Below, piece after piece: positions 1-7,832 of a stretch of 64,000 nt of DNA (the stretch's first letter is position 1; every line of letters starts with the position of its first letter). A program made the position numbers and the translations under genes. The notes under the pieces were generated by a model. That model made no database searches. It was not told the origin of the DNA and saw nothing but the letters and a program-made list of their open reading frames with translations. The DNA comes from CAYMNU01 sp964391885 (GTDB lineage Archaea; Altiarchaeota; Altiarchaeia; JAFGQM01), in the NCBI GenBank assembly GCA_964391885.1, contig CAYMNU010000075.1, positions 1 to 64,000 on the forward strand, written 5' to 3'.

Positions 1-87
1 ATTCGCCTACCGTGAACGGCACTTGTGAAAATATAAGAAGTAGTACTACGGCCGCGGAATTCAATACCCTGCAACCGTTTCCAAATC

Positions 88-408
88 TCATCTTATGTAG
101 TCGGTTTCTACCTTTTTGCTGCTCTCGACCTTCTTGCTCTTGAGGTCTTTTTCTATTTTCTGAAGCGACTCTCCAAGTGCACTGTACAGGCCTCTTGCGG
201 TCAGCGGGGATATTACTATCTTCTCTACGGGCTTTTGCGTGGTCATGTCTATGAAGACAATCTGCAGATGCCCTTCCTTGGTTATCTTCCCATCCTTGTT
301 CTTACCCGCCTTGACTGTGTGCGCTATTACTATCTCATCCGCATAAAGCGGCCTTAACGGGGTTGAAGCCAGATTCTGCTGTATAGCCCTTACTGCTTGT
401 TGGTCCAT
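88..408 (-). CDS. DUF3467-like small protein
   Basis: A 106-residue soluble protein. The central part (YADEI...IVFIDM) and the later IVISPLTARGLYSAL segment, followed by a Lys/Glu-rich helical tail, resemble the DUF3467 family, small proteins of unknown role with a beta-rich core and a C-terminal helix. No membrane segment, signal peptide or Cys is present. It ends close to the window edge, and the 87 bases beyond it show no recognisable gene. Its upstream neighbour, the TctA-like protein, is on the same strand 24 bases away, so the two may be cotranscribed. The family assignment rests on motif memory and the function is unknown. Confidence 0.6.
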   Translation of the reverse strand: MDQQAVRAIQQNLASTPLRPLYADEIVIAHTVKAGKNKDGKITKEGHLQIVFIDMTTQKPVEKIVISPLTARGLYSALGESLQKIEKDLKSKKVESSKKVETDYIR

Positions 409-432
409 TAATAAGTTAAGAGCTACATATAT

Positions 433-1698
433 TTAAATCCCGAGGAAGAACAGTAGCGTCGGCAAGAGCAGGCTGCCCATACAATGGGTTCGCGAAACGC
501 CTGTCAGGGCGGGTATAAGCCCAACGCACATGGAGACGAGGGCTATGAGGATGCCCAATGCCCCACTCATCGAAAATACCATTGCAAAGACGAAAATGAA
601 ACCTATTGCAGAAAGCTTTCTGAAGTCAAGGCTGCCTGCAAGAGTCGAGAATTTTTTGCCTATGAATATATGTATTTTATAGGCAATTACTCCTGATGCC
701 AGCATCACTCCCGCTAGCAGGGCAAGCAGGCCAAAGTCAATCTGTCCGAAGAGGTCCTGGAGTATCACGCTTATTCCGCTGCGGGGGTTATTCATCAGGT
801 AGAGGCTGAATATCGAAAACATCGCGTCCGCGGTGTTTAAAGAACCCACTATCGCCATGAACTGCCTTAATTTTAGCTCCTCTGCCGCCTTCTTCCCTGC
901 ATTTGCAAGCTTTCTTCCCTTCTCCCTGAATGATTGTATCTCCTGGAAGACTATGCCTATCTGTGACGGTGACATGGCAGGGAGCAATCCCACTATCAGC
1001 CCGCCAACACCCCCCAGGAAAGAGCTTCTCCACATGCCTTTCGAGCTTATTTCCAACTCTGCCTCCAAATCCTGCGGATAAAACTTTGACCCGGCTTGTA
1101 TCCCTGTCAGCAATGTGCTTAAGCCGAACATGCCCGAGAAAAGTGGAAGAAAAACCTGGGAAGTCGAAAGCGCATTAAGGTTGAGGCAGGTGTAGCCAAG
1201 GTAGCCAGCAAGCAGGAAGCTTAGCATCGCCCAAAGTATCTTCTCGGCTTTCCTTTCCCTGAGTATGAGGAAGATTATCGAAAAGCCAAGGACTGGCACA
1301 ATGGATGCCCGTATCATGGAATATGCCATGGGCACAAGCACGAATGCGATAGGGAGTATCGCAAGCGAGACCAAAACCCCGTAAAGGCTTGCCAGCCCCG
1401 TCAGCCTTACGGCTTCCATACCCTTTCCCTGGAGCAGGAGGCGGTGGGCCGGGAGCATTGAAAGTACGGTGCCCTCATCAGGGACGCCCAGGAAAATAGA
1501 TGGTATGAAGTCTATGAAGGTCTGCGTCGTAGCCATGGCCACAAGGAAGACTGCGAAGCTGACCGGCTCCAGACCGAGGATTGCCATCGCCGAGAGCATC
1601 ATTGCGCCCACGTTGTTGACGTGCAGCCCCGGCAGCAAGCCGCAGGCTGTGCCCGCGGCTATCCCTAGGAGGAGGAAGATTATGATTTCTATGAGCAA
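433..1698 (-). CDS. TctA/DUF112-family multi-spanning membrane protein
   Basis: A 421-residue, strongly hydrophobic protein with about ten membrane segments. The N-terminal GIAAGTACGLLPGLHVNNVG stretch is the Gly-rich glycine/proline signature of the TctA (PF01970) family, and the downstream IPSIFLGVPDEGTVLSMLP region fits the same family. Bacterial TctA is the large membrane subunit of tripartite tricarboxylate transporters. Archaeal members usually stand alone without TctB or TctC, as here, and their substrate is unknown. The start is TTG at 1698, preceded by GGAGGC as a Shine-Dalgarno. That Shine-Dalgarno lies inside a perfect 6-bp hairpin (1702-1717), which suggests translational control. 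Confidence 0.75.
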   Translation of the reverse strand: MLIEIIIFLLLGIAAGTACGLLPGLHVNNVGAMMLSAMAILGLEPVSFAVFLVAMATTQTFIDFIPSIFLGVPDEGTVLSMLPAHRLLLQGKGMEAVRLTGLASLYGVLVSLAILPIAFVLVPMAYSMIRASIVPVLGFSIIFLILRERKAEKILWAMLSFLLAGYLGYTCLNLNALSTSQVFLPLFSGMFGLSTLLTGIQAGSKFYPQDLEAELEISSKGMWRSSFLGGVGGLIVGLLPAMSPSQIGIVFQEIQSFREKGRKLANAGKKAAEELKLRQFMAIVGSLNTADAMFSIFSLYLMNNPRSGISVILQDLFGQIDFGLLALLAGVMLASGVIAYKIHIFIGKKFSTLAGSLDFRKLSAIGFIFVFAMVFSMSGALGILIALVSMCVGLIPALTGVSRTHCMGSLLLPTLLFFLGI

Positions 1699-1701
1699 AG
1701 C

Positions 1702-1717
1702 GCCTCCGCTAGGAGGC
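1702..1717 (-). promoter_or_regulatory. Shine-Dalgarno-sequestering hairpin before the TctA-like gene
   Basis: On the minus strand GCCTCC-TAGC-GGAGGC forms a perfect 6-bp stem with a 4-nt loop. Its 3' arm is the only Shine-Dalgarno candidate for the TTG start at 1698, four bases downstream. Folding would hide the ribosome-binding site, so translation may be temperature- or protein-dependent. The structure is visible directly; the regulatory role is inferred. Confidence 0.5.
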
Positions 1718-1757
1718 TAGGACTTGAAGGAAGAGAATAATACAAAAAGATAAAATA

Positions 1758-1775
1758 CGCCCCCTTTTGGGGGCG
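1758..1775 (-). terminator. Hairpin terminator after the MC1-like gene
   Basis: CGCCCCC-TTTT-GGGGGCG is a perfect 7-bp GC stem with a 4-nt loop, 20 bases past the stop of the MC1-like gene. On the minus strand it is followed by a T-rich tract (TATTTTATCTTTTTG), as expected for a terminator separating that gene from the TctA-like gene. Confidence 0.6.
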
Positions 1776-1795
1776 GACTTAAATAACAAAAACGC

Positions 1796-2083
1796 TTAGA
1801 GCTTCTCCCACTTGATGCCGCTCTTGGCAACTTTGGGCTTCCAAACTTCGGCAGGCAGCCAGTCGGGCCTGTTCTCAGGGGACTTGACCTTTACTCTCTG
1901 GCCTTTGAAGACGTGGACTTTAACCATCCCGTTCTTCTTCTTGCCTCCTCGCTCCCTTATCTCGATAGCAGCATTGCCGTCTGTCGCAGCCTTCAAGGCA
2001 GCCTGGTGCGGCCCCTTTCCGGTGTATACGTGGTCGGTGTCCTTACCGCCCTTCCTTAGGACATAATATCTTTTTTCAGTCAT
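1796..2083 (-). CDS. MC1-family chromosomal protein
   Basis: A 95-residue basic protein matching archaeal MC1, a monomeric DNA-bending chromatin protein known from Methanosarcina and haloarchaea. Visible hallmarks in order are YYVLRK, VYTGKGPHQAALKAA, IEIRERG, KVHVFKG and the late NRPDWLPAEVWKPKV segment, which fits the family's NRPxWMPxxxxKP motif. The start is taken at ATG 2083, which has GGGTGG upstream; a GTG nine bases earlier is in frame but less likely. It is transcribed away from the gene at 2262 and ends before a strong hairpin terminator. It is probably a nucleoid-compacting protein here. No histone gene is seen in the window. Confidence 0.85.
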   Translation of the reverse strand: MTEKRYYVLRKGGKDTDHVYTGKGPHQAALKAATDGNAAIEIRERGGKKKNGMVKVHVFKGQRVKVKSPENRPDWLPAEVWKPKVAKSGIKWEKL

Positions 2084-2124
2084 TTTTTCCACCCTTTGCT
2101 AGTTTAGCGTAAGCACAGCATCCT

Positions 2125-2140
2125 GCAGGCGATAGCCTGC
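2125..2140 (-). promoter_or_regulatory. 5'-leader hairpin upstream of the MC1-like gene
   Basis: GCAGGC-GATA-GCCTGC is a perfect 6-bp inverted repeat 42 bases upstream of the MC1 start codon, in the divergent intergenic region. An AT-rich TATA-like stretch lies further upstream (about 2165-2190). It could be a leader hairpin or an operator; the sequence does not distinguish these. Confidence 0.3.
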
Positions 2141-2220
2141 TGAACCCCCACCGCGCTTATTTGTGTATACTTTTTAGATTACTAGTATAAAAACATATTT
2201 GATGCGCCACTTTTTAAGGG

Positions 2221-2228
2221 TTTTTATA
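2221..2228 (+). promoter_or_regulatory. TATA-box candidate for the 2262-3733 gene pair
   Basis: TTTTTATA lies about 35-40 bases before the ATG at 2262, within an AT-rich stretch. This is the spacing expected of an archaeal TATA box feeding a very short leader. The next gene overlaps the first, so this probably serves both. Confidence 0.4.
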
Positions 2229-2261
2229 GCTTTTCTCTCAACATAAGTCTGGATTCTCAAG

Positions 2262-2456
2262 ATGGGCGACAGCTTTAAGAAGGAGATGAGTAAGCTGCTT
2301 AGCGATATGCTCTCTGCCTTTATGGTTCTCTTGCTATCGGTTTTCGTCTTGGGCATGCTCTATGCCTACTACTTTACATCACGGGGGGCACTGGCCATGC
2401 TGTGGCTTCCTGTGCTTTTGCTGGCAGGACTTCTAATATACAAAGTCTTGGAATGA
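2262..2456 (+). CDS. Small two-helix membrane protein, unknown
   Basis: A 64-residue protein with a short charged N-terminus (MGDSFKKEMSK) and two hydrophobic helices, about residues 18-38 and 43-62, split by a Ser/Arg/Gly turn. I recognise no family. Its stop codon overlaps the ATG of the next gene (ATGA at 2453-2456), so translation is probably coupled and the product may act with that surface-anchored CARDB protein. A TATA-like sequence sits about 35 bases upstream. Confidence 0.65.
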   Translation: MGDSFKKEMSKLLSDMLSAFMVLLLSVFVLGMLYAYYFTSRGALAMLWLPVLLLAGLLIYKVLE

Positions 2457-3733
2457 GCCTGAGAAAAATAAACAGGGAAAGGATGGGTGGCCATAAACTC
2501 GGCAACCCATTTGCGAAGAAGTCGCACTTTAAAAAACTGGGCAAGAAGAAGCTTGAAAAAAGCGATGGCCTGGTTCATCCTAGGAAAGCCATGCCCAAGG
2601 CGCCGCTAAACAAGACAATGCTGCAGGTCCTCGCAATAGCCGCAGTGGCGATAATAATCATAGCTGCGCAGTTTCTCATGCGCTCTTCCCCGGCCCCAGT
2701 AACAGACGATGGAACCGATGTCCCGACTCCCATCAACGAAACCAATGATTCAACCCCCATAGTGATAAACGAGACAAAGCTTCCCGACCTTGAAATGAGA
2801 AGTGTGTCATTGAGTAGCTCTAAGGTAAACATAGGCGATAATGTCACAATCACGGCATCCCTGAGGAACCGGGGCGAAGCCAATGCCAGTGACATCACTA
2901 TGGGCTTTTTCGCCGGACAGGCGAGGATAGGGACTAAATTAGTCGTGAACCTCTCAATAGGAGAAACAACAGAAGTCGAGCTTAATTGGTCCCCCGGCCC
3001 CGAGCACACGGGCAGTTACAAGATAAGGGCAGTCGCAGATCCCGACGATTTGCTGGACGAAGAGAGAGAGAACAACAACGAGGCAGATAAAAGCCTCACT
3101 GTCGAGGAGATGCTGCTCGAGGATGCAAGCGCCGACTTCAAGCGACAGGCCACAGTATCTTTCAACAATCACTGGTATTCAGACACCCCCAATCTTAATA
3201 ATCTCATTCGTGTAGGTGGGGGCGACGGCTATACCTATTTCCAAGTGACTAATAAAGAGGGTGATGTCTACTACTTGGACATAATGGTCCCGGGTTTCAA
3301 GCTGGAGACAATAAGCCAAATATCCGGAGTTTTCATACCCTCGGCATCTTCTGGCGGCTGGAACTCCAGGAATTGCATCAAGGAGACCTTGGTATCTTCT
3401 GATTGCATATGGAATGGCCCGCAGATACGCATAGACCTTGCGATTTCCAGCAGGGGGCTGGAAGCCACAGACCAGGATGGCCAAAGGTCATACGCCAGCA
3501 CAAGCAAATCCAGGGTAAAGGACATCAAGCTCGTCGGATTGAAAAAAGCAAGCTGGCCTGGGGAGCTGAAGACTTGGAGGGTCTTGAATGCCAAAGAGCC
3601 GGAATACCTAGTCCCTCTAGAGTTTTATGAGACTGTGGGCAACTCCCTGTACCTGCACCCTCTCAGATGGAGCCCGAAGAGCTTCAACGCAGAGGCTGCA
3701 CTCTGGTTTAGATTTGAAATAACTTTGCATTAG
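2453..3733 (+). CDS. Membrane-anchored CARDB-domain surface protein
   Basis: A 426-residue protein. I place the start at ATG 2453, which overlaps the upstream stop, rather than at an earlier in-frame ATG inside the previous gene. A basic N-terminus of about 55 residues with many Lys/Arg is followed by one hydrophobic helix (about 57-80), then a Pro/Thr/Asn linker and a CARDB-like beta-sandwich (about 100-220: LPDLEMRSVSLSS, ASLRNRGEANA, ENNNEADKSLTV), then an unrecognised beta-rich domain with two Cys. CARDB domains mediate adhesion or protein contacts on archaeal surfaces. The long cytosolic basic tail is unusual. Ligand and partner are unknown. Confidence 0.7.
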   Translation: MSLRKINRERMGGHKLGNPFAKKSHFKKLGKKKLEKSDGLVHPRKAMPKAPLNKTMLQVLAIAAVAIIIIAAQFLMRSSPAPVTDDGTDVPTPINETNDSTPIVINETKLPDLEMRSVSLSSSKVNIGDNVTITASLRNRGEANASDITMGFFAGQARIGTKLVVNLSIGETTEVELNWSPGPEHTGSYKIRAVADPDDLLDEERENNNEADKSLTVEEMLLEDASADFKRQATVSFNNHWYSDTPNLNNLIRVGGGDGYTYFQVTNKEGDVYYLDIMVPGFKLETISQISGVFIPSASSGGWNSRNCIKETLVSSDCIWNGPQIRIDLAISSRGLEATDQDGQRSYASTSKSRVKDIKLVGLKKASWPGELKTWRVLNAKEPEYLVPLEFYETVGNSLYLHPLRWSPKSFNAEAALWFRFEITLH

Positions 3734-3755
3734 TTTAACTAAATTTAGTTTAACT
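3731..3755 (+). repeat. Direct repeat and palindrome before gpmI
   Basis: TAGTTTAACT occurs twice (3731-3740 and 3746-3755), and the centre AACTAAATTTAGTT (3737-3750) is a perfect 14-bp palindrome. It overlaps the stop of the CARDB gene and lies 17 bases before the gpmI start. It could be an operator or part of an AT-rich promoter. Confidence 0.4.
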
Positions 3756-3771
3756 GCAATTATCTCTGAAA

Positions 3772-5283
3772 ATGAAGAAACCAATAGTACTTCTCATACG
3801 CGATGGCTGGGGGCATCGGGAAGACCGGAATCACAATGCAATCGCCCAGGGTGAATGCCCGTTCACAGACTACTTGATGCGCACTTATCCTCATACCCTG
3901 CTCAATGTTTCCGGCGAGGCAGTGGGCTTACCTCCTGGTTACCAGGGAAACTCCGAGGTCGGGCATATGACTATCGGTGCCGGACGGATAATTTACCAGT
4001 CTTTACTCAGAATAAATAAATCGATAGAAAGCGGCGCCTTTTCCAAGAACCCCGCCTTTCTGAAGGCTATAAATAATTGCAAGGCAAATGGCACAACTCT
4101 ACACATATTAGGTCTTCTGCAGCAGGAGGGTGTTCATGCCCACGTAGACCACTGCCTTGCGCTTTTAAATCTCTGCAAGCAAGAGGGTTTTGAAAATGTG
4201 CTAGTACACGTAATAGCAGACGGCAGGGATGCGCCCGTCAGGAACACGATAAAAAACGTCCGCATATTAATCAAAAAAATAGGGGAATTAGGCATAGGCA
4301 AGATAGCTACGGTGTCTGGACGCTATTACACCATGGACCGGAACAAGAACTGGGATCGGACCAAAATCGCTTATGATTGTATTGTAAATGCGGAAGGCCC
4401 CGAATTCAAAGACCCGATAACGGTGTTCGAAGACTCGTATGAGGAAGAAATAACAGACGAGTTCATAGTCCCGACGCGCGCATCATGGTATGCGGGCATC
4501 AAACCACAAGATTCGTTCATATTCTACAATTACAGGACTGACCGCACACGGCAGCTGACGCGGGCGATGATAGAAGATGAGTTTGAGGGTTGGGAGCGAA
4601 AACCCCTGGACATCTTCTTCGTAGCGATGACCGAGTTCTATGCCCCGATGAACAAGCGCGCTGTAATAGCATTCGGGCCAGAAGACCTTAAGAATCTATT
4701 GGGCAAGATAGTCGCAGATGCCGGCCTGAAGCAGCTGCGGATTTCGGAAACTGAAAAATACGCGCATGTCACCTTCTTCTTCAATGGCCAGGTGGAGGCG
4801 CCGAACAGGTGTGAGGACAGGATTCTGATACCGAGCCCGGATGTGAAGACTTATGATATGAAGCCCGAGATGTCGGTCAATGAGATCGGCGATAAAATAG
4901 TTGAAGCGCTGGATAAAGACTATTCTTTGATAGTCACGAACTTCGTTAACGGTGACATGGTTGGCCACACAGGGAACTGGGATGCAATACTGAAAGCCAT
5001 AAAAGCCGTGGATGAAAATGTGAAGAAAGTAGTGGAAAAAACTTTGGAAAAGGGAGGTGTTGTTTTGGTATTTGCTGACCACGGCAATTGCGAGGACGTT
5101 TCCTCCGAATGGAGCACTTCACATACGATAAATCCGGTGCCGTTTATTCTAGTTAGTGGAGATCCGGAGCTTAAGAATGCCCAGCTGAAGTCCGGCAAGG
5201 GGCTTCAGGATGTCGCACCCACTACCTTGAAGCTGTTGGATCTTTCGAAGCCCAAGGAAATGACCGGGGAAAGTATTTATTAA
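3772..5283 (+). CDS. gpmI: 2,3-bisphosphoglycerate-independent phosphoglycerate mutase
   Basis: Interconverts 3- and 2-phosphoglycerate in the cytosolic trunk of glycolysis and gluconeogenesis. At 503 residues it has the full length of the bacterial-type GpmI with phosphatase and transferase domains. It carries the metal-binding LIRDGWG near residue 10, the phosphoserine motif QGNSEVGH (Ser61), VIADGRDAP, SGRYYTMDRN, YRTDR and late NGDMVGHTG and ADHGNCE metal ligands. Most archaea use the shorter aPGAM (ApgM) form, so this gene looks acquired from bacteria. It converges with ahcY with a 4-base stop-codon overlap. Possible operator repeats lie just upstream. Confidence 0.95.
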   Translation: MKKPIVLLIRDGWGHREDRNHNAIAQGECPFTDYLMRTYPHTLLNVSGEAVGLPPGYQGNSEVGHMTIGAGRIIYQSLLRINKSIESGAFSKNPAFLKAINNCKANGTTLHILGLLQQEGVHAHVDHCLALLNLCKQEGFENVLVHVIADGRDAPVRNTIKNVRILIKKIGELGIGKIATVSGRYYTMDRNKNWDRTKIAYDCIVNAEGPEFKDPITVFEDSYEEEITDEFIVPTRASWYAGIKPQDSFIFYNYRTDRTRQLTRAMIEDEFEGWERKPLDIFFVAMTEFYAPMNKRAVIAFGPEDLKNLLGKIVADAGLKQLRISETEKYAHVTFFFNGQVEAPNRCEDRILIPSPDVKTYDMKPEMSVNEIGDKIVEALDKDYSLIVTNFVNGDMVGHTGNWDAILKAIKAVDENVKKVVEKTLEKGGVVLVFADHGNCEDVSSEWSTSHTINPVPFILVSGDPELKNAQLKSGKGLQDVAPTTLKLLDLSKPKEMTGESIY

Positions 5284-6527
5284 GTCCCTTCTCTCCAGCT
5301 TTTCAGATAATCGAGCTGTTCTTTAGATAGCTCATCGATGCTTATTCCCAAACTCTCAAGCTTCAGCATGGCAATCCCTCTATCTATTTCCTCTGGAATC
5401 CGATAAACCTTAGGCTCAAGCTTCCCCTGGTTCTTTACAAGGTATTCCGCACCCAAAGCCTGGTTGGCAAACGACATGTCCATCACTTCGGCTGGATGTC
5501 CCTGCCCTGCCACAAGGTTAACCAGTCGCCCGTCTGCAAGGAGGTTTATCCTCTTCTTGCCGACCATGAATTCATCCACGTTTGATCGTATTTGTCTCTT
5601 TGGATACTTCTCCAGGAATGACTTGTCCACTTCATTGTCGAAGTGTCCCGCGTTGGCAAGCATAGCTCCGTCTTTCATTAGCATTATATGCTCTCCACGG
5701 ATGACCTGCTTATTGCCTGTAACCGTCAGGAATATGTCCCCGACCTGGGCGGCATCCTTCATCCTCATCACGTGGAAGCCATCCATATGGGCCTCCAAAG
5801 CCTTGATTTCATCCACCTCGGTGACGATGACTTTGCAGCCCATTCCCTTCGCGCGCATGGCTACGCCTTTTCCGCACCAGCCGTATCCAGCAATCACAAA
5901 AGTCTTCCCCGCAAGGATGAGGTTGCTGGCGTTCATAATTCCATCCATCGTTGACTGCCCTGTCCCATAGCGGTTGTCAAAGAGGTATTTGGTGAAGGCA
6001 TCATTAACGTCCATCATCGGGTACTTAAGTACTCCTTCCTTGACCATCGCGTTGAGGCGGACTATGCCTGTCGTGGTTTCTTCACATCCACCGATAATTC
6101 CATCCAACAACTCCCTTCTTTCAGTGTGTACTAGCGTGACCAGATCACAGCCGTCATCTACAGTAATGTGCGGCTTTATGTCCAGCACTTTATTCAAATT
6201 CTCATAATATTCATCATTGCTTTGCCCCCTCCAGCAGATAGCCTCGATGCAGGTTTCTTCCGCCAGCCCTGCTGCGGCATCGTCTTGCGTAGTCAGGGGA
6301 TTGCACCCGGTTATCGCGACATCAGCCCCTCCGTCTCGGAGAACCTTGGCAAGAGCGCAGGTCTTCGGCTCGACGTGGAGCGCCATTGCAATTCTCAAAC
6401 CCTTAAAGGGCTTCTCGTTTTTGAATCTCTCATCTATTAATCCAAGAACCGGCATATTCCTTTCCACCCATTCTATCTTCAGTTTTCCCTGCCCCGCGAG
6501 TCCCGGGTCTTTGATTTTTGATACCAT
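5280..6527 (-). CDS. ahcY: Adenosylhomocysteinase (or S-inosylhomocysteine hydrolase)
   Basis: A 415-residue NAD-dependent hydrolase that cleaves S-adenosylhomocysteine, removing the product inhibitor of SAM methyltransferases. Seen: GCNPLTTQDDAAA near the N-terminus, TVDDGCDL, EETTTGIVRL, the NAD-binding GYGWCGKGVAMRAKGMG Rossmann motif, and a C-terminus lacking the lysine/tyrosine tail of bacterial enzymes. It ends one base from the stop of gpmI on the other strand and starts one base after the deaminase gene, so the two form an operon. In Methanocaldococcus the homologue acts on S-inosylhomocysteine after deamination by DadD. The deaminase next door makes the same route plausible here. Confidence 0.93.
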   Translation of the reverse strand: MVSKIKDPGLAGQGKLKIEWVERNMPVLGLIDERFKNEKPFKGLRIAMALHVEPKTCALAKVLRDGGADVAITGCNPLTTQDDAAAGLAEETCIEAICWRGQSNDEYYENLNKVLDIKPHITVDDGCDLVTLVHTERRELLDGIIGGCEETTTGIVRLNAMVKEGVLKYPMMDVNDAFTKYLFDNRYGTGQSTMDGIMNASNLILAGKTFVIAGYGWCGKGVAMRAKGMGCKVIVTEVDEIKALEAHMDGFHVMRMKDAAQVGDIFLTVTGNKQVIRGEHIMLMKDGAMLANAGHFDNEVDKSFLEKYPKRQIRSNVDEFMVGKKRINLLADGRLVNLVAGQGHPAEVMDMSFANQALGAEYLVKNQGKLEPKVYRIPEEIDRGIAMLKLESLGISIDELSKEQLDYLKSWREGT

Positions 6528-6528
6528 T

Positions 6529-7791
6529 CTAATTATTCAATCTTTCGATGATTTTATCCTCATTTTCAACCTTCCTATCTCTCATCACGACCTTCCCATT
6601 GATTATGCTCGTATCCACATCCCCGCCTTGCATGGCATATACGATGTTGCTTATCACATTACTCTTGTTCATCGGAGCAAGATGAGGCTTGTCTAGATTA
6701 ACAATTATAATATCCGCAAGCCTCCCTTCTTCAATAGAGCCTGAATCTACACCAAGCGCTTTCGCGCCATTTATCGTAGCCATGTCCAGGGCCTTCTGCG
6801 CCGGTACGAGCCTGGCATCCCACTTGGCGTTCTTATGCAGAAGCGCAGCGAGCTTCATCTCCTTGAACAAGTCCAGGTTATTATTCGATGCGCAACCGTC
6901 AGTCCCAAGTGTCACATTCACTCCTCGCTCAAGCAGCTCCGGGACGGGAGAAAGCCCCCCGCTCGCAAGCTTCAGGTTTGAAGTAGGGTTGTGCGATGGG
7001 CTCACCCCTTTCTTTGCAAGCAAATCCATCTCTAGTTTAGTCAGCCAGACGCAGTGCGCAGCCGTCGTCATTTCATTCAAGAAACCCGCGCTGTCCAAAA
7101 GCTCCGGCGGCCTCACCCCTGTCTTTTTGACACAATCATAAACTTCCTTTCGCGTTTCGGAAAGGTGCGTATGCTTCCTCACTTTATACTTCTTCGCAAT
7201 AGTATCAGCCCTTTCGTAAGTCTCGTTAGACGTAACATAGACTCCCTGCGCGCCGACTTCGGGAGTAACCAGCTCGTTCTTCTCCTGCCATCTCTTGACA
7301 AAGGCTTCGCAGTTGTGCGCAGGGTCTCCTTTCTGCGTTGTCATCTCTTTATCAAGCACGGCCCAAGCAAGATTTGCCCTTAGACCTGTTTCAATCGCTG
7401 CCTTCGCAATCTCATCCTCGAAATAATACAGGTCATTGAAGCAGCTAGTCCCGAATTTGATAGATTCCAAACATCCGAGCAAAGCCCCTTCGTAAACATC
7501 CTTCTCAGTAAGCTTTGAATCTATTGCATAAGTCTTTTCCAGAAACTCGTCAAGGGCGCAGTCATCCGCCACTCCGCGCAGCTTTGTCATGGATATGTGG
7601 GTATGTGTATTGACAAGGCCCGGCATAACCAGCGAGCGGGAGCAGTCTATACTTTCATCAGCGCCGATATCCAGACACTTACCTATCTTGCTTACTCTAC
7701 TCCCCTCTATAAAGATGTCCCTAGTCTCAAGAATCTCCCTTTCACTGTCCTGCGTGACCAAAAATCTGCAATTTTTCAGAAGTACTGACAT
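6529..7791 (-). CDS. mtaD: MTA/SAH/5'-deoxyadenosine deaminase, amidohydrolase family
   Basis: A 420-residue amidohydrolase. Metal ligands are visible: VNTHTHISM (H63, H65), KHTHLSET, AAHCVWL and LGTDGCASNNNLD. These match the MtaD/DadD family, which deaminates the adenine ring of 5'-methylthioadenosine, S-adenosylhomocysteine or 5'-deoxyadenosine. Length and a short C-terminal beta extension (GKVVMRDRKV) are normal. It is upstream of ahcY with a one-base gap, pointing to SAH as one substrate. The window also encodes MtnP and MtnA, so MTA may be phosphorolysed instead. Exact substrate preference cannot be read from sequence. Confidence 0.88.
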   Translation of the reverse strand: MSVLLKNCRFLVTQDSEREILETRDIFIEGSRVSKIGKCLDIGADESIDCSRSLVMPGLVNTHTHISMTKLRGVADDCALDEFLEKTYAIDSKLTEKDVYEGALLGCLESIKFGTSCFNDLYYFEDEIAKAAIETGLRANLAWAVLDKEMTTQKGDPAHNCEAFVKRWQEKNELVTPEVGAQGVYVTSNETYERADTIAKKYKVRKHTHLSETRKEVYDCVKKTGVRPPELLDSAGFLNEMTTAAHCVWLTKLEMDLLAKKGVSPSHNPTSNLKLASGGLSPVPELLERGVNVTLGTDGCASNNNLDLFKEMKLAALLHKNAKWDARLVPAQKALDMATINGAKALGVDSGSIEEGRLADIIIVNLDKPHLAPMNKSNVISNIVYAMQGGDVDTSIINGKVVMRDRKVENEDKIIERLNN

Positions 7792-7832
7792 GGATATTTA
7801 GTCGACCATAGGACTTAAATGCTTATCTAATT

